A stretch of 7,334 bases of DNA, taken from UBA3818 sp051881895 (lineage in GTDB: Bacteria > Bacillota > Clostridia > Oscillospirales > Ruminococcaceae). A model generated the notes under the pieces. That model made no database searches. It saw nothing but the letters and a program-made list of their open reading frames with translations, and was not told where the DNA came from. A program made the translations under genes and the position numbers. This document shows, one piece after another, positions 1 through 5,904 of this stretch; within the stretch, counting starts at the first letter, position 1; every line of letters starts with the position of its first letter. Where the stretch lies: positions 1 through 7,334 of the forward strand of contig JBJEQT010000157.1 in the NCBI GenBank assembly GCA_051881895.1. Reading direction: 5' to 3'.

Positions 1-1302
1 CAAAAGGCTTCTGATTTCATGCTCCGTCATCTGGGGATATCGGGCCCATACCTCTTCCAACGCGGTGTTGTTTGGATTCAGGCCTTTTAATTCCTGCTCA
101 TAATAAGCGATCTTTACATTTTTTCCCCAGTAAAACGCCCCGGAGTCAATGGGTATCTGCTTTAAAACAGCTTTTAAAAAGCTGGATTTTCCCACGCCGT
201 TGGCGCCTATAATGGCGATTTTATTTCCCCGCTCCACATGCAAATCAATGCCGCTGGCCAAATGTTTTCGATTGGGTTCTTCTCCCACCGAGAGAGACAT
301 TTTTTCCACCAGCAACACGTCTTTGACCGGTTCCCTGTCATACTGGAAAGAAAGGCGGGCGGTTTTCAAATCTCCCTGCGGTTTTTCCACCCGTTCCATT
401 CGCTCCAGGGCGGCAATCCTGCTTTGCGCACGCTTTGTCGTCGAGGCCCGGACCAGGTTGCGCGCCACAAAATCTTCCATGGCCGCGATTTCCTGCTGCT
501 GCAGTTCATACTCCTTTTGCTGACGGTCCCGCCGTTCTTTTTTCAGCAAAACATATTTGGAATAATTCCCTTTGTAGGTTTCCAGTTTATGACGCTCCAC
601 TTCCCATATGCCCAAAACCAGCTTGTCCAGAAAATACCGGTCATGGGACACCAGCAAAAGCGCGCCTCGATAGCCGGAAAGATATTCTTCCAGCCAGGTC
701 AATGTTTTAAAATCCAAATGGTTGGTCGGTTCATCCAAAATCAGCAATGTCGGCTGCTCAAGCAAAAGCTTGGCCAGCGCCAAACGGGTTTTCTCTCCGC
801 CGGACAGGGTATGAATCATCGTATCTACCGGTTTATCGGCAAAACCCATTCCATTAAGAATGGTGCGGATTTTGACGTCTACCAGATAACCTTCCGCCTT
901 GTTAAACCGCTCATCCAGCACCGCATACTCTTCTGCCAGCAAATGATAGGCCTGCCCTTCGTGATCCAGATTTGGATTTGCCATTTCCTGCTCCAGCCAC
1001 CGCAGCCTTTGTTCCATTTCCAGTACGGGGCGAAAGACGCTTCGCATCTCCTCCCAGATGGTATTTTCACTGGAAAGCCCGCTGTTTTGACGCAAAAATC
1101 CGATGCTGGCACCGTTGGCGACGGAAATCACACCGGTATCCGGCTGCAAATCTCCTACAATTAAATTTAACAGAGTGGATTTGCCTGCGCCGTTGACACC
1201 AATTAGTCCGATGCGGTCATTATCTTCAATTTTTGCCGTAATATCCTGCAGCACCACATTGGCGCCGAAACTTTTATTTACTTGCTCAATTGACAATACC
1301 AT
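1..1302 (-). CDS. ABC-F family ATPase, YdiF-like (partial, C-terminus beyond window)
   Basis: ABC-F proteins are soluble twin-ATPase factors that act on the ribosome (E-site or P-site tRNA), not transporters. The 434 visible residues start at ATG 1302-1300, with an AAAGGGAT ribosome site about 10 nt upstream. Domain 1 has Walker A GVNGAGKS (35-42), signature LSGGE (166-170), Walker B plus the ABC-F hallmark LLILDEPTNHLD (186-197) and the H-loop SHDRYFLDK (219-227). No membrane segment is present. A charged, coiled-coil-like interdomain linker (about 240-305) includes ARNLVRASTTKRAQSR, and domain 2 begins with Walker A GANGVGKS (366-373). The second signature and Walker B lie beyond the window edge. 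Motif wording and spacing resemble Bacillus YdiF from memory. The linker is not visibly expanded as in antibiotic-resistance ABC-Fs, so a housekeeping translation role is more likely than resistance; that is inference. It is transcribed divergently from the aro operon. Confidence 0.95.
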   Translation of the reverse strand, partial: MVLSIEQVNKSFGANVVLQDITAKIEDNDRIGLIGVNGAGKSTLLNLIVGDLQPDTGVISVANGASIGFLRQNSGLSSENTIWEEMRSVFRPVLEMEQRLRWLEQEMANPNLDHEGQAYHLLAEEYAVLDERFNKAEGYLVDVKIRTILNGMGFADKPVDTMIHTLSGGEKTRLALAKLLLEQPTLLILDEPTNHLDFKTLTWLEEYLSGYRGALLLVSHDRYFLDKLVLGIWEVERHKLETYKGNYSKYVLLKKERRDRQQKEYELQQQEIAAMEDFVARNLVRASTTKRAQSRIAALERMERVEKPQGDLKTARLSFQYDREPVKDVLLVEKMSLSVGEEPNRKHLASGIDLHVERGNKIAIIGANGVGKSSFLKAVLKQIPIDSGAFYWGKNVKIAYYEQELKGLNPNNTALEEVWARYPQMTEHEIRSLL

Positions 1303-1336
1303 AGCTTGATATCCCTTTTATCCAGATATTGTTTTT

Positions 1337-1365
1337 ATTTTACCATATCCGTTTTTTTTCAGCAA
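1337..1365 (-). promoter_or_regulatory. Putative sigma-A promoter of the ABC-F gene
   Basis: On the minus strand, TTGCTG (1365-1360) and TAAAAT (1342-1337) are separated by 17 bp, about 35 bp before the start codon. The -10 matches consensus at five of six positions and the -35 at three of six. It sits back to back with the aro promoter. Confidence 0.5.
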
Positions 1366-1371
1366 CAGATA

Positions 1372-1400
1372 TTGACAAACATATTTCCCCCGATTATTCT
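1372..1400 (+). promoter_or_regulatory. Sigma-A promoter of the aro operon
   Basis: A consensus -35 TTGACA (1372-1377) and a -10 TATTCT (1395-1400, four of six) are separated by exactly 17 bp. Transcription would start near 1406-1408. That puts the leader-ORF Shine-Dalgarno (1407-1413) at the extreme 5' end of the mRNA. No hairpin plus T-run was seen between the promoter and aroB, so a classical transcription attenuator is not evident. Confidence 0.65.
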
Positions 1401-1420
1401 TACTTTAAAGGAGCAAAACG

Positions 1421-1492
1421 ATGGCGGCCGGTACAAATTCGTATCGGCTTTTTTCGATAAAGGAAATCAATCAGATGGAGGAGTTGCAATGA
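1421..1492 (+). CDS. Putative 23-residue leader peptide coupled to aroB
   Basis: A short ORF has a strong AAAGGAG Shine-Dalgarno (1407-1413), a 7-nt spacer and an ATG at 1421. It encodes 23 residues beginning MAAGTNSYRLF and ending NQMEELQ, then TGA at 1490-1492. The stop overlaps the aroB start (1489-1491) in an ATGA arrangement, and the aroB ribosome site GGAGGAG (1477-1483) lies inside the ORF. Ribosomes finishing the leader would therefore be placed on the aroB start, so translational coupling is the natural reading. It holds one Tyr, one Phe and no Trp, so it does not resemble an aromatic-amino-acid attenuator with a run of regulatory codons. I recognise no family. It could also be a remnant of a longer gene or a chance ORF. 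Confidence 0.5.
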   Translation: MAAGTNSYRLFSIKEINQMEELQ

Positions 1493-2550
1493 ATTGTATT
1501 CGAGTCAATACCGGAATCCCTTATGATGTGCTGATTCGGCGCGGCATTCTGCGGGCTGCCGGCGAGGAAATCAAAAAAGTAAAGCCCAACGCGCGGCTGG
1601 CTGTTATCACAGATTCCAACGTATCCCCTTTGTACCTTCACACCCTTTTGGATTCTCTGGAACAGGCCGGATATCGGGATATTCCGTCTTTTACCATGCC
1701 TGCGGGGGAAGGCACCAAATCGTTGGAAAACGCAGGGCTTTTATATCAGCTTCTGTCGCAAGCCAAAATTTCCCGGGACTGCTGCCTGATTGCTTTAGGC
1801 GGGGGCGTGATCGGGGATTTGACCGGATTTGTGGCTTCGACCTATTTAAGAGGTATTCCTTTCATCCAAATTCCCACCACTCTGCTGGCGCAGGTAGACT
1901 CCTCCGTCGGAGGCAAAACAGCCGTCAATCTGCCAACCGGAAAAAATCTTGTGGGAACTTTTTGGCAGCCATCCCTTGTTCTTTGCGATCCCGACACCTT
2001 GTCCACCTTGCCGGAAGAAGTATTCGCCGACGGTGTTGCGGAAGCGATCAAATGCGGCATGATCAAAGATGCCGTGCTCTTCGATCTGCTGGCGCATCAG
2101 GATCCTCAAACGCATTTAGAAGAAATCATCAGCCGCTGCATTTGTGTGAAACGGGATGTGGTCGAAAAGGATGAACACGATACCGGAGACCGGATGCTTT
2201 TAAATTTCGGGCACACCATGGGGCATGCAGTGGAAAACTGGATGCAGTACCAGCAACGCCACGGCCAGTGCGTGGCAGTTGGTATGGTGATGATGGTCCG
2301 CGCACAGGTTGCCGCCGGCATGCTTGCGCCGGCAATATTGGAAAAGCTTTTGCAGATATGCCAAAAGTATGGCCTGCCCGTCTCCTGCCCCGCTTGCTGG
2401 GATGAGCTGTTTGAAATCTGCCGTCAGGATAAAAAAAGCACCACCAAGGGAATCCGAGCCATTTTGCTGCACAGCATTGGCGACAGTTATATCCAACCTT
2501 TTTCCTTTGAGGAATTCAAAACGTTTCTGCGAGGCGGTGATAAGCAGTGA
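1489..2550 (+). CDS. aroB: 3-dehydroquinate synthase
   Basis: This cytosolic NAD- and Zn/Co-dependent enzyme converts DAHP to 3-dehydroquinate, step 2 of the shikimate pathway. The product is 353 residues, normal for the family. Visible motifs are PAGEGTKS (71-78), the nucleotide-binding GGGVIGDLTGF (104-114), PTTLLAQVDSSVGGKTAVN (129-147), GKN (151-153) and AEAIKCGMIKD (184-194, metal ligand E185). LNFGHTMGHAVE (238-249) supplies ligand H242 and active-site H246, and RHGQ (257-260) supplies ligand H258. The usual HGE here reads HGQ. The start at 1489 has GGAGGAG 5-7 nt upstream and gives a family-like N-terminus. The frame is open back to 1306, but that extension would cross the promoter. 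The gene's stop overlaps the aroA GTG start. Confidence 0.96.
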   Translation: MNCIRVNTGIPYDVLIRRGILRAAGEEIKKVKPNARLAVITDSNVSPLYLHTLLDSLEQAGYRDIPSFTMPAGEGTKSLENAGLLYQLLSQAKISRDCCLIALGGGVIGDLTGFVASTYLRGIPFIQIPTTLLAQVDSSVGGKTAVNLPTGKNLVGTFWQPSLVLCDPDTLSTLPEEVFADGVAEAIKCGMIKDAVLFDLLAHQDPQTHLEEIISRCICVKRDVVEKDEHDTGDRMLLNFGHTMGHAVENWMQYQQRHGQCVAVGMVMMVRAQVAAGMLAPAILEKLLQICQKYGLPVSCPACWDELFEICRQDKKSTTKGIRAILLHSIGDSYIQPFSFEEFKTFLRGGDKQ

Positions 2551-3800
2551 ATGTGCAGATTTTACCCGCCCGTTTACATGGCGAGATTTGTGCGCCGCCG
2601 TCGAAAAGCATTGCCCACCGCGCTTTGATCTGCGCGGCGCTGGCCAATGGAGACAGCACAGTTTCTCCCATTGACACGTCAAAGGACATGGAGGCTACCA
2701 TCGGCGCTTTGCAGGCGATGGGGGCTTCCATCTGCCGAAACGATAAACAGGTAACCATCACCGGTATCAGCTGCGTACCGCAGCACGCAACCATCGACTG
2801 TATCGAATCCGGTTCCACCTTCCGTTTTTTGATTCCAATCGCCGCCGCAAAGGGGATCTCCTGCCGCTTTGTCGGTTCCGGCCGGCTGCCGGAGCGTCCT
2901 TTGGCCCCTTATTTCGATGAGTTCAACCGAAAAGGCGTATACCTTGACAGTAAGTTCGTTCCTTTGAATCTTTCCGGCCAGCTTTTGCCTGGCGTATACA
3001 CCTTGCCCGGAGATATCAGTTCGCAATTTATCACAGGCCTGCTTTTTGCGCTGCCGCTTCTTGGGCAGGACAGTGTGATTCGTCTGTCTACGCGGTTGGA
3101 ATCCGCTCCTTATGTGGATCTGACCATCGATGTCCTCAAAAAATTCGGTATTTTTGTATCTCGGGAAAACGATACCTTTTACATTCCCGGAAATCAACAA
3201 TACCAATCGAAACAATTCCAGGTGGAGTCGGATTTTTCCAACGCCGCATTTTTCCTGACAGCGGCAGCGCTCGGAAATGGTGTAAAGGTATCCGGCTTGT
3301 CTTGCGATTCTCTGCAAGGAGACCGAAGAATTCTAGACGCACTTTCGCTTTTGGGCGCAAATCCGGTTTGGAAGGAAGATTCCGTATCGGTTGACCGCTC
3401 TGTTTCTCACTCTGCTGAAATGGATGGACGGGATATTCCGGATTTACTTCCGATTTTATGTGTAGCAGCTGCCGCGGTTCCGGGCAGAACGATCATCCAC
3501 GGCACAAAACGATTGAAAATCAAAGAAAGTGACCGAGCTGCCGCCATGGTCGACTGTCTTACCCGCTTAGGCGGAACCATCCGGGAAGAAAGCGACGCGC
3601 TTATCATTGACGGCGGCCGTCCTTTGCACGGTGCGGTTGTTTCCTCATACGGCGATCATCGGATCGTCATGTCCATGGCAATCGCCGCCTGTCTGGCCGA
3701 TTCCCCCATTATTATCGAAGGGGCGCAGGCTGTTGAAAAATCCTACCCCGGATTTTTTGAGGATTTTAAAGCATTGGGAGGAATGGTTCATGTCATCTAG
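2547..3800 (+). CDS. aroA: 3-phosphoshikimate 1-carboxyvinyltransferase (EPSP synthase)
   Basis: EPSP synthase transfers the enolpyruvyl group of PEP to shikimate-3-phosphate, step 6 of the pathway, and is the target of glyphosate. The 417-residue length is typical. The GTG start at 2547 overlaps the aroB stop by 4 nt (GTGA), with GAGGCGGTGA just upstream. Motifs include PPSKSIAHRAL (17-27, binding K20 and R25), ESGSTFRFL (87-95) in place of the enterobacterial GNAGTAMR, and SGRLPERP (111-118). Further on are GDISSQFITGLL (155-166), DIPD (296-299, D299 the probable catalytic base), RLKIKESDR (322-330, E327), YGDHR (368-372) and the C-terminal KSYPGFFED (398-406). These variants are the form I associate with clostridial enzymes. 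Glyphosate sensitivity cannot be read from the sequence. Confidence 0.96.
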   Translation: MNVQILPARLHGEICAPPSKSIAHRALICAALANGDSTVSPIDTSKDMEATIGALQAMGASICRNDKQVTITGISCVPQHATIDCIESGSTFRFLIPIAAAKGISCRFVGSGRLPERPLAPYFDEFNRKGVYLDSKFVPLNLSGQLLPGVYTLPGDISSQFITGLLFALPLLGQDSVIRLSTRLESAPYVDLTIDVLKKFGIFVSRENDTFYIPGNQQYQSKQFQVESDFSNAAFFLTAAALGNGVKVSGLSCDSLQGDRRILDALSLLGANPVWKEDSVSVDRSVSHSAEMDGRDIPDLLPILCVAAAAVPGRTIIHGTKRLKIKESDRAAAMVDCLTRLGGTIREESDALIIDGGRPLHGAVVSSYGDHRIVMSMAIAACLADSPIIIEGAQAVEKSYPGFFEDFKALGGMVHVI

Positions 3801-4875
3801 CTGGGGAAATTTGATTAAACTTTCTATTTTTGGAGAATCCCACGGTACCGCCATCGGCGTTGTGCTGGATGGCCTTCCCTCCGGCATGCCGATCGATATG
3901 GATGCTCTGCTTGCTTTTATGGACCGGCGTCGTCCGGGGAAAGCACGTTTTGCTACATCCCGCAAAGAAACGGACCATCCCCACATTCTCTCCGGCTATT
4001 ACCGGGGGCAAACGACCGGCACACCATTGGCTATTGTCATTCAAAATGGGGATACACACAGTTCTGATTACACACAAATGGAGCATATAGCCCGGCCTGC
4101 CCACGCGGATTACACTGGATATCTGCGATATCACGGCGCACAGGACCCCCGGGGAGGCGGTCATTTTTCCGGACGTCTGACCGCACCGCTGGTCGCCGCC
4201 GGAGGAATCGCTCTGCAAATTCTTCAGAAAAATCAAATTTATGTTGGCGCGCATATCGCCTCTGTCGGAGACCGGAATGACCTTTCTTTTGATCCGGTAA
4301 ATCTGGATGCCGAATCGCTTTTGGCGCCTGGGAAAAAGTTCTTTCCTGTTGTGGATGATATGGCCGGAGAACAAATGCAGGAGCTGATTGAAAGCTGCCG
4401 CATGTCCCAGGATTCGGTCGGCGGAGTAGTGGAATGCGGCGTTGTCGGCTTTCCGGCAGGAGTCGGCTCCCCCATCTTTGACGGACTGGAAAATCGGATC
4501 GCGTCGTTGATGTTCGGGATTCCGGCGGTAAAGGGATTGGAATTCGGCGCCGGATTTGATGCTGCCCGTCATTTTGGCTCTCAAATGAATGACCCTTTCT
4601 GCGTTGAAAACGGGCAGATTCGTACGACTACCAATCATCACGGAGGAATTTTGGGAGGTATCTCTTCCGGCATGCCGATCATCCTGCGTGCAGCTTTCAA
4701 ACCTACCCCGTCCATTTCCCGTCCGCAAAACACAGTCGATTTCAAAACAATGGAAGCTACACAGTTATCTATTCAGGGACGGCACGATCCCTGCGTAGTC
4801 CCGCGGGCGGTCCCTTGTGTTGAAGCGGCAGTTGCCCTGGCTCTGTTAGACGCCTGGATGGAAAAAAGCGTATAA
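3790..4875 (+). CDS. aroC: Chorismate synthase
   Basis: Chorismate synthase removes phosphate from EPSP to give chorismate, using reduced FMN as cofactor. It is the last shikimate step and the branch point to Phe, Tyr, Trp and folate. The product is 361 residues, usual length. Signatures are SIFGESHG (12-19, catalytic H18), DRRRPGKARFATSRKE (45-60), RPAHADYTG (102-110, catalytic H105), RGGGHFSGRLTAP (121-133), NHHGGILGGISSGMP (282-296) and RHDPC (331-335). The chosen ATG at 3790 has GGGAGGAA (3776-3783) at good distance and gives the normal N-terminus SWGNLIKLSIFGESHG. The frame is open upstream to 3607, but that stretch lies inside aroA. It overlaps aroA by 11 nt, consistent with coupled translation, and is the last gene before the terminator. 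Confidence 0.97.
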   Translation: MSSSWGNLIKLSIFGESHGTAIGVVLDGLPSGMPIDMDALLAFMDRRRPGKARFATSRKETDHPHILSGYYRGQTTGTPLAIVIQNGDTHSSDYTQMEHIARPAHADYTGYLRYHGAQDPRGGGHFSGRLTAPLVAAGGIALQILQKNQIYVGAHIASVGDRNDLSFDPVNLDAESLLAPGKKFFPVVDDMAGEQMQELIESCRMSQDSVGGVVECGVVGFPAGVGSPIFDGLENRIASLMFGIPAVKGLEFGAGFDAARHFGSQMNDPFCVENGQIRTTTNHHGGILGGISSGMPIILRAAFKPTPSISRPQNTVDFKTMEATQLSIQGRHDPCVVPRAVPCVEAAVALALLDAWMEKSV

Positions 4876-4886
4876 TTGGAAAAAAC

Positions 4887-4925
4887 AAAACTCTGTCAGA
4901 TCTTTCCGTTTCTGGCAGAGTTTTA
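4887..4925 (+). terminator. Intrinsic terminator of the aro operon
   Basis: CTCTGTCAG (4891-4899) pairs with CTGGCAGAG (4912-4920) across a 12-nt loop, with a single G-T wobble. The stem is extended by four A-T pairs, and TTTTATTCTT follows. It begins 15 nt after the aroC stop. The flanking A-rich stretch on the left means it could also work in the other direction. Confidence 0.88.
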
Positions 4926-4928
4926 TTC

Positions 4929-4958
4929 TTGTTTTCTTTCTCCTTTATCCCGTAAAAT
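4929..4958 (+). promoter_or_regulatory. Possible promoter of the small membrane-protein gene
   Basis: TTGTTT (4929-4934) and TAAAAT (4953-4958) lie 18 bp apart, just after the aro terminator and 34 bp before the next start codon. The -10 is good and the -35 is weak. A near-copy of the segment TAAAATAAAAGCA (4953-4965) occurs before the next gene at 5280-5291. Confidence 0.35.
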
Positions 4959-4991
4959 AAAAGCAGACCTTACTGGAGAGGAACAGGAAAG

Positions 4992-5252
4992 ATGCAGTTT
5001 GTTAAAAAAATCAGCAAAGAACTCAACGGAATCTGTATTTATTCCAGACAGATTGTTATTTTTAGTTTCTGGTGCGCGGTTATTTTGTTCGCCGTTGCGC
5101 TGATTTCTTACCGCATGGCGTTTTATTTCGATTACCACCAGCAAATGCTGATTCATCGTACCGCAATGGAAGCGGCACCTGCTTGCTTTGCTGCCGGATT
5201 TGCCGCGGCACTGATCGGTGATTTGGCTTACCGGTCCTACAAAAAGGAATAA
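4992..5252 (+). CDS. Small two-pass membrane protein of unknown function
   Basis: I do not recognise this 86-residue protein. It has a basic N-terminus (VKKISKE, 4-10) and a first hydrophobic segment at about 20-40 (core IVIFSFWCAVILFAVALIS). A polar loop at 41-59 contains FDYHQQ, a second hydrophobic segment rich in Ala spans about 60-80, and a charged tail YRSYKKE follows. The positive-inside rule predicts both ends in the cytoplasm. There is no signal-peptidase or lipobox motif. The ATG at 4992 is preceded by GGAGAGG (4975-4981, 10 nt away) and AGGAAAG directly adjacent. It lies between the aro terminator and another small gene, and codon usage resembles its neighbours, so it looks like a real gene. 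Holin-like, sporulation-membrane or regulatory small-protein roles are all possible and none is shown. Confidence 0.7.
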   Translation: MQFVKKISKELNGICIYSRQIVIFSFWCAVILFAVALISYRMAFYFDYHQQMLIHRTAMEAAPACFAAGFAAALIGDLAYRSYKKE

Positions 5253-5257
5253 ACCGG

Positions 5258-5286
5258 TAGCATTCTTCCCTCCCCGGCATAAAATA
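5258..5286 (+). promoter_or_regulatory. Possible sporulation (sigma-E/K-like) promoter of the 5358 gene
   Basis: CATAAAATA (5278-5286) fits the sigma-K -10 pattern CATAnnnTA and is close to the sigma-E -10 CATACAnT. TAGCATT (5258-5264), 13 bp upstream, matches five of seven positions of the sigma-E -35 KMATATT as remembered from Bacillus. A sigma-A reading (TAAAAT with a poor -35) is also possible, so this is tentative. Confidence 0.25.
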
Positions 5287-5357
5287 AAGCAAGATCCTCT
5301 TTTGCCCTACGCGCGGGAAATGGTCTGAAAACATCGCGGAGATGGGAGTGATTTTGT

Positions 5358-5684
5358 ATGGGAAAAAATAAATTTATCCACCTGAAGGACAGCGGGATTC
5401 CGCTGGAAAAAAGCGGTGCATATGAAGTAATTTACCTGGTTTCTATCCCACCCTCTCGCGCATTGGAAGCAGATTTCTTTTTACGCTGCAACACTGCGGT
5501 TCTGGGAACAACTGTCCGCCATGTACGGAAAAAAAGCGGATACCGCTTGATGGTTTGGGAAAAGGCGCGATGCCGGCTGGAAAAGAATGATACCATTACA
5601 GTCGATGCGTTTCCCAGATACTGTCTGCAGGAAAAAAGGGATCCTATCCTCTGCTTTGTTTCTGCTAACAGGCTTTCTTCCTGA
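5358..5684 (+). CDS. Small beta-rich protein, possible BclA-C/C1q-like jelly-roll domain
   Basis: This 108-residue cytosolic-type protein has no signal peptide or membrane segment. The ATG at 5358 follows GGGAGTGA (5344-5351). The sequence alternates hydrophobic and polar residues as beta strands do. Its order of elements is LEKSGAYEVIYLVSI (16-30), ADFFLRCNTAVLGTTV (38-53), RLEKNDTITVDAF (73-85) and ILCFVSANRLSS (97-108). This recalls the C-terminal trimeric jelly-roll of BclA-like spore-surface glycoproteins (SG.Y.I.Y.V, then L.lNg..ipGt, then l..gDtI.l, then a strand ending near the C-terminus). The usual Gly-X-Y collagen stalk is absent, so it would be a stand-alone head domain. Four Cys residues are present (C45, C72, C89, C99). 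The family match is pattern-based inference. The coding call is firmer. Confidence 0.6.
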   Translation: MGKNKFIHLKDSGIPLEKSGAYEVIYLVSIPPSRALEADFFLRCNTAVLGTTVRHVRKKSGYRLMVWEKARCRLEKNDTITVDAFPRYCLQEKRDPILCFVSANRLSS

Positions 5685-5721
5685 TAAAATCGAATTGCAA
5701 CTTTGTTTTCCGCAAAAAAAC

Positions 5722-5750
5722 TTGACTTTTTGCCCATTTCGTAGGATAAT
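5722..5750 (+). promoter_or_regulatory. Sigma-A promoter of tRNA-Gly
   Basis: TTGACT (5722-5727) and GATAAT (5745-5750) are separated by 17 bp, with five of six matches in each box. The predicted start near 5757 is about 10 nt before the tRNA 5' end. An A-run (5714-5720) precedes the -35 and could act as an UP-like element. Confidence 0.75.
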
Positions 5751-5766
5751 AATGAAGCATTCTGCT

Positions 5767-5840
5767 GCGGGCATAGTTTAGTGGTAAAACATCAGCTTCC
5801 CAAGCTGAGGTTGCGAGTTCGATTCTCGTTGCCCGCTCCA
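5767..5840 (+). tRNA. tRNA-Gly (anticodon CCC)
   Basis: The cloverleaf folds completely. The acceptor stem is GCGGGCA (5767-5773) with TGCCCGC (5830-5836). The D arm is GTTTAGTGGTAAAAC. The anticodon stem TCAGC/GCTGA encloses loop TTCCCAA, giving anticodon CCC, which reads GGG codons. The variable region is short (GGTT), and the T arm GCGAG-TTCGATT-CTCGT has one G-T pair. Discriminator T5837 is followed by a genomically encoded CCA (5838-5840). Length is 74 nt, normal for bacterial tRNA-Gly. It stands alone, with its own promoter and terminator. Confidence 0.97.
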
Positions 5841-5847
5841 ATCAAAT

Positions 5848-5888
5848 ACCACATCAGAAAGCCTTTTGGCATCTGATGTGGTTTTTTT
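5848..5888 (+). terminator. Intrinsic terminator after tRNA-Gly
   Basis: ACCACATCAGA (5848-5858) pairs perfectly over 11 bp with TCTGATGTGGT (5872-5882). An inner GCC-TTTT-GGC hairpin sits at the tip, and a run of seven T (5882-5888) follows. The stem also lies 23 nt past the stop of the convergent acyltransferase gene, but its minus-strand exit (ATTTGATT) is a poor T-tract. Termination in that direction is therefore less certain. Confidence 0.92.
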
Positions 5889-5904
5889 GTTGCAAGAAAA
5901 ATTT

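Noticed and set aside
238..1164. 308-residue plus-strand ORF opposite the ABC-F gene
   Set aside because: It is an antisense shadow. The minus strand carries unmistakable Walker A, signature and Walker B motifs over the same bases, and the plus product is Phe/Gln/His-rich with no recognisable domain.
1306..1488. N-terminal extension of aroB to 1306
   Set aside because: The extension would cross the aro promoter and lacks family similarity. The ATG at 1489 has an excellent ribosome site and gives the usual length.
1407..1488. Transcription attenuator or riboswitch in the aro leader
   Set aside because: No stable hairpin followed by a T-run, no run of Trp/Phe/Tyr codons and no T-box-like element were visible in this short leader.
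3607..3789. N-terminal extension of aroC to 3607
   Set aside because: The stretch lies within aroA in another frame. The ATG at 3790 has GGGAGGAA upstream and gives the standard chorismate synthase N-terminus.
3793..4728. 311-residue minus-strand ORF opposite aroC
   Set aside because: It is a shadow of chorismate synthase. Its product has no domain and there is no promoter or ribosome site supporting it.
5229..5259. Inverted repeat TACCGGT...ACCGGTA around the stop of the 86-residue gene
   Set aside because: The stem is only 7 bp with a 17-nt loop and no T-run after it, so it is not a convincing terminator. It could be a chance palindrome pair or a weak operator.
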